The translations under genes were made by a program, and so were the position numbers. This document shows positions 8,141 through 18,190 of a DNA stretch of 64,000 nt, one piece after another. Origin of the DNA: Pseudobdellovibrionaceae bacterium (GTDB taxonomy: Bacteria > Bdellovibrionota > Bdellovibrionia > Bdellovibrionales > UBA1609); assembly GCA_030591685.1 (NCBI GenBank), contig JAUVAX010000007.1, forward strand, positions 1-64,000, given 5' to 3'. Under the pieces are notes generated by a model, which saw only the letters and a list, made by a program, of their open reading frames with translations, ran no database searches and was not told the DNA's origin. The stretch's first letter is position 1. Each line of letters begins with the position of its first letter.

Positions 8141-9131
8141 AATAAAAACCTTATCGTTAAAACTCGAAGATCAAAAATTATTTATCTTAGACCAAACTCT
8201 GTTGCCTCATAAAGAGCTGTGGGTAGAGGTTTTATCGCCTGAGCAAATGTGTGACATTATTGTTCAATTAAAAGTCAGGGGTGCTCCGCTTATTGGTGTG
8301 GCTGCAGGTTTAAGCTTAGCTCTTTATGCAATAGGTGGGGCTACAGAGAACGAATATTTAAAAGCCTGTGAGCGCCTTCGCTCGACCAGGCCCACAGCTG
8401 TTAATTTGATGTGGGTTATTGATCAGCTGATTAAAGCGGCTACAACGGCATATAACCCTGAAGAGTTATTTAATATGGCTGTTCAATTTTGCCAAGAAGA
8501 CATAGAGCTTTGTCAAAAAATTGCACAAGCCGGTGCTGAACTTATCAAAGATGGAGATCAAATACTAACCCACTGTAATACCGGAGGGCTTGCCACAGCG
8601 GGGGTGGGCACAGCACTTGGGGTCATTGCAGAGGCCCATAGGCAGGGTAAAAAAATTCATGTCTATGTCGACGAAACAAGACCCCTTTTACAGGGCGCAC
8701 GGTTAACAACCTGGGAGCTAGAGAAGCTTAACATCCCCTACACTTTAATTTGTGATAATATGGCGGCACACCTTATGAGTTTAGGCAAAATCACAAAAGC
8801 CATTGTTGGAGCTGACCGTATTGCAACCAATGGGGACTTTGCCAATAAAATCGGTACCTATACAGTGGCATTAAGTTGTCATTATCATAATATACCCTTT
8901 TATGTCGCGGCCCCTTATACAACCATTGATTTTTCATGCTCCCGCGGTGAACAAATTGAAATTGAGCTACGAAGCCCCGCTGAAGTCCTAGGAGTTCACG
9001 GGGCCTTTGAGAGTGTCATTTGGTCCCCTAAAACTGCAAATACCTATAATCCGGCATTTGATGTGACCCCGGCAAAGCTAGTCACCTCATGGGTGATCGA
9101 CCGAGGGGTTTTTACTTCACCCACCTTTTAA
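8127..9131 (+). CDS. mtnA: S-methyl-5-thioribose-1-phosphate isomerase
   Basis: VRGAPLIGVAAG, HCNTGGLATAGVGTALGVI, VDETRPLLQGARLTTWEL, VGADRIATNGDFANKIGTY. Confidence 0.95.
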   Translation: MFMGKIKTLSLKLEDQKLFILDQTLLPHKELWVEVLSPEQMCDIIVQLKVRGAPLIGVAAGLSLALYAIGGATENEYLKACERLRSTRPTAVNLMWVIDQLIKAATTAYNPEELFNMAVQFCQEDIELCQKIAQAGAELIKDGDQILTHCNTGGLATAGVGTALGVIAEAHRQGKKIHVYVDETRPLLQGARLTTWELEKLNIPYTLICDNMAAHLMSLGKITKAIVGADRIATNGDFANKIGTYTVALSCHYHNIPFYVAAPYTTIDFSCSRGEQIEIELRSPAEVLGVHGAFESVIWSPKTANTYNPAFDVTPAKLVTSWVIDRGVFTSPTF

Positions 9132-9313
9132 AGCCTAAAAGGGGTCAAAAAAACTTTAAGTGCTATTGTTTTTGATTTGAGCGGCACTTGAGGGGCAGTT
9201 TTACTCGTTTTCAAACCCTTAAGCCCTACAGGATCAGGGTTAACCACTCACCCTATAAGAAATATATCTTAGTAAAAAAAGTTAGGTAATAAATAAGATT
9301 TACTATAGTATGT

Positions 9314-9342
9314 GCCCAAATATTAAATTATTTTTATTGGGC
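9314..9342 (+). promoter_or_regulatory. Candidate 5'-UTR hairpin upstream of rnc
   Basis: GCCCAA...TTGGGC with A/T-rich interior, 27 nt upstream of the rnc ATG. Confidence 0.35.
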
Positions 9343-9368
9343 CATTTTGGAATTTATAGGAGGCGCCC

Positions 9369-10046
9369 ATGACCACCTTTGAGCGAAAAATCAAATATCG
9401 TTTTGTTAATAGCAATTTATTAACAAGAGCCCTGACTCATAAAAGTTACCACAATGAAAATTTAAAAAAATCTATTGGCAACAACGAACGTTTAGAGTTT
9501 TTAGGCGATGCTGTTTTAGATTTAGTTTTAAGTGATTATTTAATGCGTATGTTTCTTGAGGTGGATGAAGGGGATTTATCAAAACTCCGCGCCTCACTTG
9601 TTAATGAGCAAGCCCTTTTTGAAATTGCCGAAGAGTTAGAGGTCAGTGAGTTTCTTAAGCTTGGCAAGGGTGAGTCCGGATCTGGTGGGACTAAAAAACC
9701 ACGACTACTCGCCTCGGCACTAGAGGCCCTTTTAGGGGCTGTGTTTATTGATGGTGGTTTTAACTCAGCTTACAAAGTGGTTGTCGATTTGTTTGATAAA
9801 AAAATTGAAGCCGTTGATTTAAGTACTCAGTATAAGCTCGATTACAAAACAAGGCTTCAAGAGCTTGTGCAAGAGAGTCATAAACAAACCCCCTCATATA
9901 AAGTGATTAATGAAGAGGGGCCAGATCATGATAAAAATTTTATTGTACAGGTATTAGTCGACGTCACTGTTTTAGGGCAGGGCGAAGGGAACAGTAAAAA
10001 ATTAGCCTCTCAAGAGGCCGCACGTTTAGCTTTGGAGGGTTTATAA
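9369..10046 (+). CDS. rnc: Ribonuclease III
   Basis: NERLEFLGDAVLDLVLSDYL signature; C-terminal dsRBD. Confidence 0.97.
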   Translation: MTTFERKIKYRFVNSNLLTRALTHKSYHNENLKKSIGNNERLEFLGDAVLDLVLSDYLMRMFLEVDEGDLSKLRASLVNEQALFEIAEELEVSEFLKLGKGESGSGGTKKPRLLASALEALLGAVFIDGGFNSAYKVVVDLFDKKIEAVDLSTQYKLDYKTRLQELVQESHKQTPSYKVINEEGPDHDKNFIVQVLVDVTVLGQGEGNSKKLASQEAARLALEGL

Positions 10047-10933
10047 TGAGAGCAGGTTATGTAGGGGTTATTGGTCAACCCAATGCCGGAAAGTCAACTT
10101 TGGTGAATGCACTGGTTGCCGAAAAGGTATCTATAGTGAGTCACAAGCCTCAAACAACAAGGCAAAGAATCAGTGGGATTTGGACAGATAACGAAGCACA
10201 AGTTATTTTTTTAGACGCCCCAGGGGTTGTACATGCAGAGACGGGTTTAAATTTTTACCTGCAAGAAGAGTACAAGTCAGTCATTGAAGACTCAGATGTG
10301 TTAATGGCCATTTTAAACCTAGATGTTCAAAAAAAAGAATTAGCTAAAGAGATCGTCGAATTATGCCAAAAAAGTGGTAAGCCATGGATTGCTATTATTT
10401 CTAAGGTGGATCAAAAAAAAGAAGAACGCATGAATGCCCTTATTGAGCTCATGTCAGGGCTTGATGTTCCGATTATAAAAACTTCAGCTAAAAACAACCC
10501 TCAAAAAGCTCAAGATAACATTCTGCCCCTATTAAAGGTGCTTTTACCCCAAACTCCAGAGCCATTATTTGATACTGAAATATACACAACTCAAAATTTG
10601 CGACAATTAGCTGCTGAGGTGATTAGGGAGAAGTGTTTTTACTACCTCCATCAAGAAATCCCTTATGGGTTGGCCATTAAAATTTTAAAATTTGATGAGA
10701 GCAACCCTGAAATTACAAAAATTTACGCAGACATTATAATCAATAAGATGAGTCATAAAAGTATGGTCATCGGCACCGGGGGCAGCACATTAAAGCGTAT
10801 TGGCCAGTCCGCCCGTATCGAGCTAGAGCAAAGTTTTAATATTAAAATATACTTAAGCCTTCATGTAAATGTCAGGGCTCAATGGTTAAAGTCTAACAAA
10901 GCACTTGAGGAGTATGGCTATGCCCGCAACTAG
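10046..10933 (+). CDS. era: GTPase Era
   Basis: GQPNAGKSTLVNAL, DAPGVVHAE, C-terminal KH domain GTGGSTLKRIGQSARIELE. Confidence 0.96.
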   Translation: MRAGYVGVIGQPNAGKSTLVNALVAEKVSIVSHKPQTTRQRISGIWTDNEAQVIFLDAPGVVHAETGLNFYLQEEYKSVIEDSDVLMAILNLDVQKKELAKEIVELCQKSGKPWIAIISKVDQKKEERMNALIELMSGLDVPIIKTSAKNNPQKAQDNILPLLKVLLPQTPEPLFDTEIYTTQNLRQLAAEVIREKCFYYLHQEIPYGLAIKILKFDESNPEITKIYADIIINKMSHKSMVIGTGGSTLKRIGQSARIELEQSFNIKIYLSLHVNVRAQWLKSNKALEEYGYARN

Positions 10934-12368
10934 GTCTCCACAAGTGGCCATAATGGGCCGTCCAAACGTTGGTAAATCAACATTGTTTAATATATTGACT
11001 CGCTCCCGAAAGGCCGTTGTTCGCAATGAGTCCGGAGTAACAAGAGATGTTAACCTTGAACCTGCTGATTGGTGGGGTCATGAGTTTGATGTTGTAGACA
11101 CTGGCGGTATAACAGAGGCTTCAGACACCTTTTCGCAGCTGATTAAACAACAGGTCTCTGAACTTATAAATAACGTAGACTTACTCATTGTTGTTATGGA
11201 TGGTAAATCAGGCCTCGTACCCGAGGACCGCGACATTATAAAGCTTGCTAAGCAATCAGGTAAGCCGATGTTTTTAGTGGTTAATAAAGTCGACCAGATG
11301 CAAAATTCAGAGCTCATTTTAGCCGAATTTTATGAGTTCGGCATCGACGTGATCGCCTGTTCCTTTGAAAAGCGAGACAGCGTAGATGTCATAGTCGAAT
11401 GGATTATAGGCCAGCTCCCCGAGGAGCCCTATGTGCCAACTCATAGAGAGGGCGTTCGCCTCGCCGTTATTGGTAAACCTAATGCGGGTAAAAGCTCGCT
11501 GTGTAATTTCTTGCTCGATAAAAACCGTATGATGGTCTCTTCTATTGCCGGAACTACTGTAGATGCGGTAGAGGCCCAGTTCAAATATAACGAAAAAGAC
11601 TATGTACTCATCGACACGGCCGGCTTAAGGCGCCAGTCTAAGAGAAAAGACGGCGTTGAGGTTCTTTCGTCATTTAAATCATATGATGCCATTAGAAAGG
11701 CTGATGTGGTGCTTTTGGTTATAGACGGGGTCATAGGCCCTTCTGTGCAAGAGGCCAAAATGGTAGAGTACATACTAGACCGCCACAAAGCCGTTATTGT
11801 CGTTAGTAACAAAATTGATTTAGCAAAAAAAGAACGACCCGAATTTCGCAAGTGGTACCGTGAGCAAATGAATGAAAAATTTCACTTTTTTGACGACATC
11901 CCACAAGTGTTTATTAGTGCAAAAACAGGCTCAGGTATTAATGATTTATTTTCACTCATTGAGGATGTGTGGGTCAAAATGAGTACTAAAATAAAAACAT
12001 CTAAATTAAATGACTTTTTTTTCGAGAGTATTCGCCAAGCTCCGGCCCCTGTTTATGGTACAAAAAATGTAAAGTTTTATTACTTAACTCAGACCCATCA
12101 GGTGCCGCCTAGTTTTATTGCCTTTGCCAATCAACCCGAAGGGGTAACAACAGGATACCGTCGATTTTTAATAAAAAGAATTAAACAACGATTTGATCTT
12201 CAAGGTATACCTATTAGAATTTTCTGTATGAAAAGCAAAAAAAATAAAAAAACAAAAACCATTGATATTGAGAGCGACCATGAACTTATAAATCAAGAAG
12301 AGGCTCAGCATATACAAGAGCACATTCAGGAGTACGAGCTCGGTGAGCCCTCAGAATCAACACCATAG
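10905..12368 (+). CDS. der: Ribosome biogenesis GTPase Der (EngA), tandem GTPase domains
   Basis: GRPNVGKSTLFN and GKPNAGKSSLCN P-loops, C-terminal KH-like domain. Start probably 10914 or 10920. Confidence 0.96.
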   Translation: MRSMAMPATRSPQVAIMGRPNVGKSTLFNILTRSRKAVVRNESGVTRDVNLEPADWWGHEFDVVDTGGITEASDTFSQLIKQQVSELINNVDLLIVVMDGKSGLVPEDRDIIKLAKQSGKPMFLVVNKVDQMQNSELILAEFYEFGIDVIACSFEKRDSVDVIVEWIIGQLPEEPYVPTHREGVRLAVIGKPNAGKSSLCNFLLDKNRMMVSSIAGTTVDAVEAQFKYNEKDYVLIDTAGLRRQSKRKDGVEVLSSFKSYDAIRKADVVLLVIDGVIGPSVQEAKMVEYILDRHKAVIVVSNKIDLAKKERPEFRKWYREQMNEKFHFFDDIPQVFISAKTGSGINDLFSLIEDVWVKMSTKIKTSKLNDFFFESIRQAPAPVYGTKNVKFYYLTQTHQVPPSFIAFANQPEGVTTGYRRFLIKRIKQRFDLQGIPIRIFCMKSKKNKKTKTIDIESDHELINQEEAQHIQEHIQEYELGEPSESTP

Positions 12369-13743
12369 GGGTGTTATAAACAAATTTAGCTTTTATTTTG
12401 TTTCTATGGGCTTTGGTTTTGGCTTAGGCAATTTATGGCGATTCCCCTATGTAGTCTATGAAAACGGCGGAGGGGCGTTTTTATTATTATACTTTTTCTT
12501 TGCAATCCTCATCGCCTTACCACTTTTAATTTCTGAACTATTGATTGGTAAAATTAAAAGAAACCCTATTTCTGTTTGTTTAGAGAGTTTAGCAACAGAG
12601 GGGGCAAAGGTGTGGCACCCTGAAACAGAAGACACTGTTTTTTTAAAGGGAGCTTTAAGGTATATTGCCTATATCTCTGTATTTGTGTGCTTACTCGTTT
12701 TAACTTATTTTGCTGTCATTAGCGGATGGGTGTTGTTTTACTTCACTCAATTTTCTTTAGGTTTATTTGATGAGGCCTTTCAGGGGGCCACTATTTTATC
12801 AACTTTAAAGAAAAATGGATGGTTGCAGGTTGGTTTTGCAGGCGTTCATATGTTGATTGTTTTATTATTTGTCCTTCGTACCAAAAAAAAGGAGAGGCCG
12901 GGCATAGTGGGGTATTTAATGCCTCTTTTTGTAATTTTAGTTGTCGTTTTGGCAGTAAAATCACTCTCTTTAGATACAGCCACTGAGGCGTTGAAGTATT
13001 TATTTTACCCTGACTTTAGTAAATTAAAAATCACCTCCCCAGCAGCGGCTTTAGGTCACTTACTGTTTACTTTGAGTATGGGCTTTGGGGTTATGATTAC
13101 CTTTGGGTCCTATTTCAGGTCAGACACCTCTGTGCCACGAGCGAGCTTACAAATATTAACAATGGATACTTTAGTTTCTATTTTTGCAGCACTTTTGGTG
13201 TTTCCATTGGTGATGTCCATAGAGGGGGTTCGGGCCGGACCTGAGCTGTTATTTCAAACAGTCCCTGTATTGTTAAGCCAAATTAAAGGTGGAGTTATAT
13301 TTGGAGTTGGGTTTTTTATTTGTTTATACGTAGCGGCTTTAGGGTCGAGCATTGGGTTACTCGAGACCATTATTGATAACGTGAGTACAAAATTTGAGAC
13401 TAAGCGTTCAAAGGCGGCAATAGTTATAGGTGGCGTGTGTGTTGTGATGTCCATATTGCCATCGTTTTCGAGTAATTTTTTTAGTCATATATTAACTCAA
13501 TCAGGCGGGGTTTTTAAGCTGTGGGATGAGCTGCTCATTAATTGGACTCTGCCCTTATTAACATTAATTGTAAGCCAGGTGGCCTTATATAAATTAGATC
13601 AAAAAACCTTAAAACAAGAGTTTTTTGACGAATCCAGCCCTATGAGTCCCTCTGTTTACACCCACTGGCGATTTATTATTAAATGGGCGGTAGTGCCTGT
13701 GACAGTGGTGTGTTTAGTTTTACAACTTATTGGTTTATTTTAA
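12343..13743 (+). CDS. Sodium-dependent (neurotransmitter:sodium symporter/SNF) transporter
   Basis: FGLGNLWRFPYVVYENGGGAFLLLYF is the NSS family signature. Confidence 0.93.
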   Translation: MSPQNQHHRGVINKFSFYFVSMGFGFGLGNLWRFPYVVYENGGGAFLLLYFFFAILIALPLLISELLIGKIKRNPISVCLESLATEGAKVWHPETEDTVFLKGALRYIAYISVFVCLLVLTYFAVISGWVLFYFTQFSLGLFDEAFQGATILSTLKKNGWLQVGFAGVHMLIVLLFVLRTKKKERPGIVGYLMPLFVILVVVLAVKSLSLDTATEALKYLFYPDFSKLKITSPAAALGHLLFTLSMGFGVMITFGSYFRSDTSVPRASLQILTMDTLVSIFAALLVFPLVMSIEGVRAGPELLFQTVPVLLSQIKGGVIFGVGFFICLYVAALGSSIGLLETIIDNVSTKFETKRSKAAIVIGGVCVVMSILPSFSSNFFSHILTQSGGVFKLWDELLINWTLPLLTLIVSQVALYKLDQKTLKQEFFDESSPMSPSVYTHWRFIIKWAVVPVTVVCLVLQLIGLF

Positions 13744-14474
13744 AAGTTAACACCAACTATGGCTAACGCACTAATTACATCTCCACCTGGGAAGATCCCT
13801 GTAGGGTCGTTGTCAATTTCAAGTTCTTGAGTCTCATTAGCAAAGTTAATTAAATGAAACATCCCCTGAAACCCAATATACATTTTATTTTGCAACATCG
13901 GAAACTCGATGCCGGCACCAATTTCAAACCCGTTAGTGCTATCTTGCCCAATGTTTAAAGAGGCATCGCTAGAGATGGTCCTGACCACCTGGGCAAAGCC
14001 AACAATTAAATAAGGGTTTAAATCAGCAAGTCCTCGAGTTACATTTTGCGTGTTAAAGTAATACTTTATATCAATGCCAAACATAGTGAGTTCAGAGCTG
14101 TTGCTAAACGTATTCTCAAGGTTAGATACAGCACTGGCAGTACCTTGGCTTGATAAGTACGTAAACTGTAAAGCAAAGCGCAGGTCAAAAAAGTAAGTGA
14201 TGTAAATTCCAAAGGGGGTTGAGGAGCTAAAGACCTCAGCCATCGCCTCTGTGTAAACTTGAGTCCCGATCATGATTCCAGCGTTAAAAAAACGACCATT
14301 TTTAAAAAAGTTAATGTCGGCTTCTTCTTCGGCGTCCTCTGAAAACTCACTAAAATCAGCAAAAGGGTCAGTACTCCCAGAATTATTTTGAGCCATTAAG
14401 TAGCCAGTGGGGGCCGCTTGAGCCTGCTGAAAAACCATGCAAAAACAGAATAAAAACAAAACGGCTAACTTCAC
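13740..14474 (-). CDS. Outer membrane beta-barrel protein
   Basis: Signal peptide ending AQAAP; barrel-like C-terminus ending IVGVNF. Confidence 0.65.
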   Translation of the reverse strand: MKLAVLFLFCFCMVFQQAQAAPTGYLMAQNNSGSTDPFADFSEFSEDAEEEADINFFKNGRFFNAGIMIGTQVYTEAMAEVFSSSTPFGIYITYFFDLRFALQFTYLSSQGTASAVSNLENTFSNSSELTMFGIDIKYYFNTQNVTRGLADLNPYLIVGFAQVVRTISSDASLNIGQDSTNGFEIGAGIEFPMLQNKMYIGFQGMFHLINFANETQELEIDNDPTGIFPGGDVISALAIVGVNF

Positions 14475-14511
14475 TAAATGCCTCCAAGTGTTAAGGGTCT
14501 ATTATAATACT

Positions 14512-14537
14512 AAAAGGCTCTAAATCTTAAGCCTTTT
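14512..14537 (+). promoter_or_regulatory. Hairpin just after a TATAAT box (14503-14508) upstream of the pur operon
   Basis: AAAAGGCT...AGCCTTTT perfect 8-bp stem; not followed by a T tract. Confidence 0.4.
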
Positions 14538-14614
14538 GACTCTCAGCAACTGACCTAAGTATTGAATTTTCATATAAATTTTGATAGGTTCAGGCCCTCT
14601 TAAGGAGTCTGTCG

Positions 14615-15628
14615 ATGGCTATTGACTATAAAAGTTCTGGGGTAGATATCGCTAAAGGCGAGTCTCTTGTCGATTGGCTTAAGGGGAGTGATCCCACTCC
14701 AGAGTCGTTAAAAAAACAAGTGGTTTCAGGTATTGGTGGGTTTTCGGCACTTTTTAGTGTTAACTTTTCGCAAATGAAATCTCCGTGTTTAGTGAGTGCT
14801 ACTGACGGGGTGGGGACAAAAATTAAACTGGCCTCAGATTTTAATCGTTACGCTGAGGTGGGGCAGGACCTCGTCGCCATGTGTGTTAACGACATGATCT
14901 GCTGTGGCGCTAAGCCTTTATTTTTTTTAGACTACTACTCAACCGGTCGATTACAGCTCGAACCAGCTAAAGAGTTTTTAACAGGTGTTAGAAACGCCTG
15001 TATCGAAAGCCAGTGTGTACTCATTGGTGGCGAAACAGCAGAAATGCCAGGTATTTATCAGGGCAATGACTTTGATGCAGCTGGCTTTAGTGTGGGCGTT
15101 GTTGATCAAGAAAAGGCACTAGGGTCGCACCTAGTTTGTGAGGGCGATCAAATTTTAGGTGTATCAAGTTCGGGCTTTCATAGTAACGGGTTTTCTTTAG
15201 TCAGAAAGCTTTTTAAAAGCGATATAGCCGACTGGATAGATCAACTCATTAAACCAACACATTTGTACCCTCAACTCGTGAGTCAGATATTATCTAAAAC
15301 TAAAGCGCATGCCTTTGCTCATATTACTGGAGGGGGTATTGATAATGTGGCCCGAGTCATCCCAAAAGGGCTTCAGGCTAAGGTGTTACCTTGGGAAGTG
15401 CCTTCGTTATTTATTGAGGCTAAAAATCGCTCTAAGCTTTCGTGGGAGTCTCTGTTAAAAACTTTTAACTGTGGCCTTGGCCTTGTCGTTGTTTTACCAA
15501 AAGAGAGTGTCACAGTTGTTAAAGCCGAAGCTCAAGAGTTAGGGTTTGATTGTTTTGACCTAGGGAGTATTGTCACAGGCGATGAGCCTTTATTAGTAGA
15601 CTATAACGGTTTTACGGAGCAAGGATGA
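14615..15628 (+). CDS. purM: Phosphoribosylformylglycinamidine cyclo-ligase
   Basis: MAIDYKSSGVDIAKGESLV, ATDGVGTKIKLA, GGETAEMPGIY, HITGGGIDNVARV. Confidence 0.96.
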   Translation: MAIDYKSSGVDIAKGESLVDWLKGSDPTPESLKKQVVSGIGGFSALFSVNFSQMKSPCLVSATDGVGTKIKLASDFNRYAEVGQDLVAMCVNDMICCGAKPLFFLDYYSTGRLQLEPAKEFLTGVRNACIESQCVLIGGETAEMPGIYQGNDFDAAGFSVGVVDQEKALGSHLVCEGDQILGVSSSGFHSNGFSLVRKLFKSDIADWIDQLIKPTHLYPQLVSQILSKTKAHAFAHITGGGIDNVARVIPKGLQAKVLPWEVPSLFIEAKNRSKLSWESLLKTFNCGLGLVVVLPKESVTVVKAEAQELGFDCFDLGSIVTGDEPLLVDYNGFTEQG

Positions 15629-16890
15629 GTCAAAAGTACGATGTAGCCCTTATTTCAATCTATGGCCGAGCCAACTGGTTAGCTGCAGAGCTGGCTGAAA
15701 AGGGCAAGAGTGTTGTTTTAATTGATGTAAGCCAGCTTTTTGGGCACTGGGCCCCTGAAGACTGGGAGGGTCCTTTTGGTTTTTTTCATGCAGATACTTT
15801 AAAGGCTTCACAAAAAGAGAGGCTCTCTGAAGACGATTACCACGAGGCTGTTGATGAGGGTTTTGTTCTGTGGTTAAGCTCCGGCCCCATAGAGTTAAAG
15901 GGGAGTTTGTCGGCTCACTGGTTATCTGATTTTGAAAACCAAGGTGTAAATGTTCAACATGTCTCTGGAGTAAATAACAAAACTGAGTTGCAGGTGAGTG
16001 AGAGTGCTCAACAGCTGCAAAAAGAAGAATTTCAGCACTCTTGGTTTGCTCACCTCTCCCATCAAATGGCCTCAAATGTATTTTTAGACAACAATGAGTC
16101 TGTCCGTCGTGGTCGCCCTTTAAACCTTTTCTCGCCCTACTATATTCGAAGAGTAAGTCGGAGGGGGCTAGAGCAATCCCTAAATTGGTGCAAGACCAAA
16201 GGAGTCACTGTTATTAGTGGGGCCAAGGTTGTTGATATGCAAGTTGATAAAAAGTCAGTCTCAGCACTTGAGGTAGAGTCCGCTCACTCTGAGGTGATAG
16301 ATGCAGATAATTTTATTTGGATGCTCAGCTCTGACGAAAGCCAAAGGTTTTCAAAAAAAATAACAGAAACCCTCTATCCTAATGGGGCGGTTGAAAGCCA
16401 ATGGGCTTGGGTTCGCTATCGTTTAAAACTCAGTAAAACATTAGCGACAGAGTCTTTACCATTAAAGTTTGTTATTATTGATGACCTAGAGCTCACCTGG
16501 GCCTATGAAAACATGTGTCTTGTTCAAAAAACAGTCCAAGAAGACTCATTAGATGTATGGGTACGTATACCCACACAGCACAGGTTTCAAAAGTCATACC
16601 TTGAAAATTTAAGTAGTTTTATTTGTAAATTAATTCATAAAAAAGTCCCTGAGTCATACCCTGAGGTCGTAGATATGCCCCAAGACTATCATTATAACTA
16701 TGAGGCCCTAGGGCCCCCCAGGTTTCCGGTTTATGACCGAGAAGAACTAAAAACTTTTAAACCCAGCATATTTAATAATGTTTATTATGATGGCCCGGAG
16801 TTTTGGGTCAACATGGACTGGGTGGGACAGTTTCAAAGACAAGAGCGGATATTAAAAAGTTTGAGTGAACATAAAGGAGAGTCAACTTGA
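15625..16890 (+). CDS. Uncharacterised protein with degenerate dinucleotide-binding-like N-terminus, embedded in the purine operon
   Basis: N-terminus VALISIYGRANWLAAELAEKGKSVVLIDVS resembles a beta-alpha-beta fold; ATGA overlap with purM and TTGA overlap with purB. Confidence 0.7.
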   Translation: MSQKYDVALISIYGRANWLAAELAEKGKSVVLIDVSQLFGHWAPEDWEGPFGFFHADTLKASQKERLSEDDYHEAVDEGFVLWLSSGPIELKGSLSAHWLSDFENQGVNVQHVSGVNNKTELQVSESAQQLQKEEFQHSWFAHLSHQMASNVFLDNNESVRRGRPLNLFSPYYIRRVSRRGLEQSLNWCKTKGVTVISGAKVVDMQVDKKSVSALEVESAHSEVIDADNFIWMLSSDESQRFSKKITETLYPNGAVESQWAWVRYRLKLSKTLATESLPLKFVIIDDLELTWAYENMCLVQKTVQEDSLDVWVRIPTQHRFQKSYLENLSSFICKLIHKKVPESYPEVVDMPQDYHYNYEALGPPRFPVYDREELKTFKPSIFNNVYYDGPEFWVNMDWVGQFQRQERILKSLSEHKGEST

Positions 16891-18185
16891 TAACTCGCTA
16901 CACCCGTAAAGAAATGGCAGAGGTTTGGTCATTAGAGTCTAAATTTCAAAGCATGTTAGATGTAGAAATTGCTGTGGCAGAGGTCCAGGCCCAATTAGGT
17001 ATTATACCAAAAGTTGCGGCAAAGGACATAAAAGCTAAATCAAAGTTTAATGTTCAGCGTATTGAAAAAATAGAGCAAACAACAAGACATGATGTCATCG
17101 CTTTTGTTACAAATGTGGCTGAGAGTGTGGGCAAAAACGGGCGCTTTATTCACTTTGGTTTAACGTCTTCTGATGTATTAGATACGGCTCTGAGCTTGCA
17201 AATAAAAAAGGCTTCAAAAGTTTTACTAAAATCCATATCAAGGTTTGAGAAGGCGCTACTGACTCAAATCAGAAGGCATAAATCAACCCTTTGCACCGGT
17301 CGCACGCATGGCATGCATGCCGAGCCTACAACCTTTGGCATGAAGTTATGCGGTATACTCTCAGAGCTTCGCCGAAATAAAGTTAGATTTAATCAAGCCG
17401 TCGATCAAATACAAATCTGTAAGCTAAGCGGGGCCGTTGGTACCTATTCGGCCCTATCACCACAGGTCGAAAGAAAAGTGGGCCAAAAGTTAAAATTAAA
17501 GCCAGAGACCATAGCCACTCAGGTAATCCCTCGAGATCGTCACGCTGAACTTATGCATGTGATGTGTTTACTAGGGGCTGGGGTTGAGCGCCTCTCAGTT
17601 GAGTTGCGGCACTTACAAAGAACTGAGGTCGGTGAAGTTTCAGAGGGGTTTTCAAAGGGGCAAAAGGGCTCAAGTGCTATGCCTCATAAAAAAAACCCTA
17701 TCAGTAGTGAAAACCTAACCGGCGCGGCCAGAATGCTCAGGAGCTTTGTCGCCGCCTCTTATGAAAACATCGCCCTATGGCACGAACGTGATATTAGTCA
17801 TTCGAGTGTTGAGAGGGTATTTTTACCCGACGCCTTTATGTTATGTGATTATGCCATAGACCGAATGGCTGGAGTTGTTGAAAACCTGGTTGTTGATAAA
17901 AAAAGAATGTTAAAAAATATGGATATTTCTCAAGGGCAACTTTTTAGCTCCCACGTATTATTAGAGCTTGTCAATCAAGGGTACTCCCGCGAAGAGGCCT
18001 ATAAGCACGTTCAAAGAGTGAGTCACTCACTTATAGAGGGTGAGAATTTAAAGGGTAAGCTACTCACGGATAAACTGTTAAAGAAACATTTAAATCATAA
18101 AAAAATAAATGATATATTTTCAGGCAAAACCCACATAAAAAATATTGAAAAGCACATTGGTGCTTTTTTAATAAAAAAAGGATAA
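16887..18185 (+). CDS. purB: Adenylosuccinate lyase
   Basis: MITRYTRKEMAEVWSLESKF, HFGLTSSDVLDTA, signature SSAMPHKKNPISSENLTG. Confidence 0.96.
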   Translation: MITRYTRKEMAEVWSLESKFQSMLDVEIAVAEVQAQLGIIPKVAAKDIKAKSKFNVQRIEKIEQTTRHDVIAFVTNVAESVGKNGRFIHFGLTSSDVLDTALSLQIKKASKVLLKSISRFEKALLTQIRRHKSTLCTGRTHGMHAEPTTFGMKLCGILSELRRNKVRFNQAVDQIQICKLSGAVGTYSALSPQVERKVGQKLKLKPETIATQVIPRDRHAELMHVMCLLGAGVERLSVELRHLQRTEVGEVSEGFSKGQKGSSAMPHKKNPISSENLTGAARMLRSFVAASYENIALWHERDISHSSVERVFLPDAFMLCDYAIDRMAGVVENLVVDKKRMLKNMDISQGQLFSSHVLLELVNQGYSREEAYKHVQRVSHSLIEGENLKGKLLTDKLLKKHLNHKKINDIFSGKTHIKNIEKHIGAFLIKKG

Positions 18186-18190
18186 ACAGT

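Noticed and set aside
14475-14614. Purine riboswitch upstream of purM
   Set aside because: The leader lacks the recognisable conserved loop and junction sequences of the purine riboswitch; only a simple hairpin is seen.
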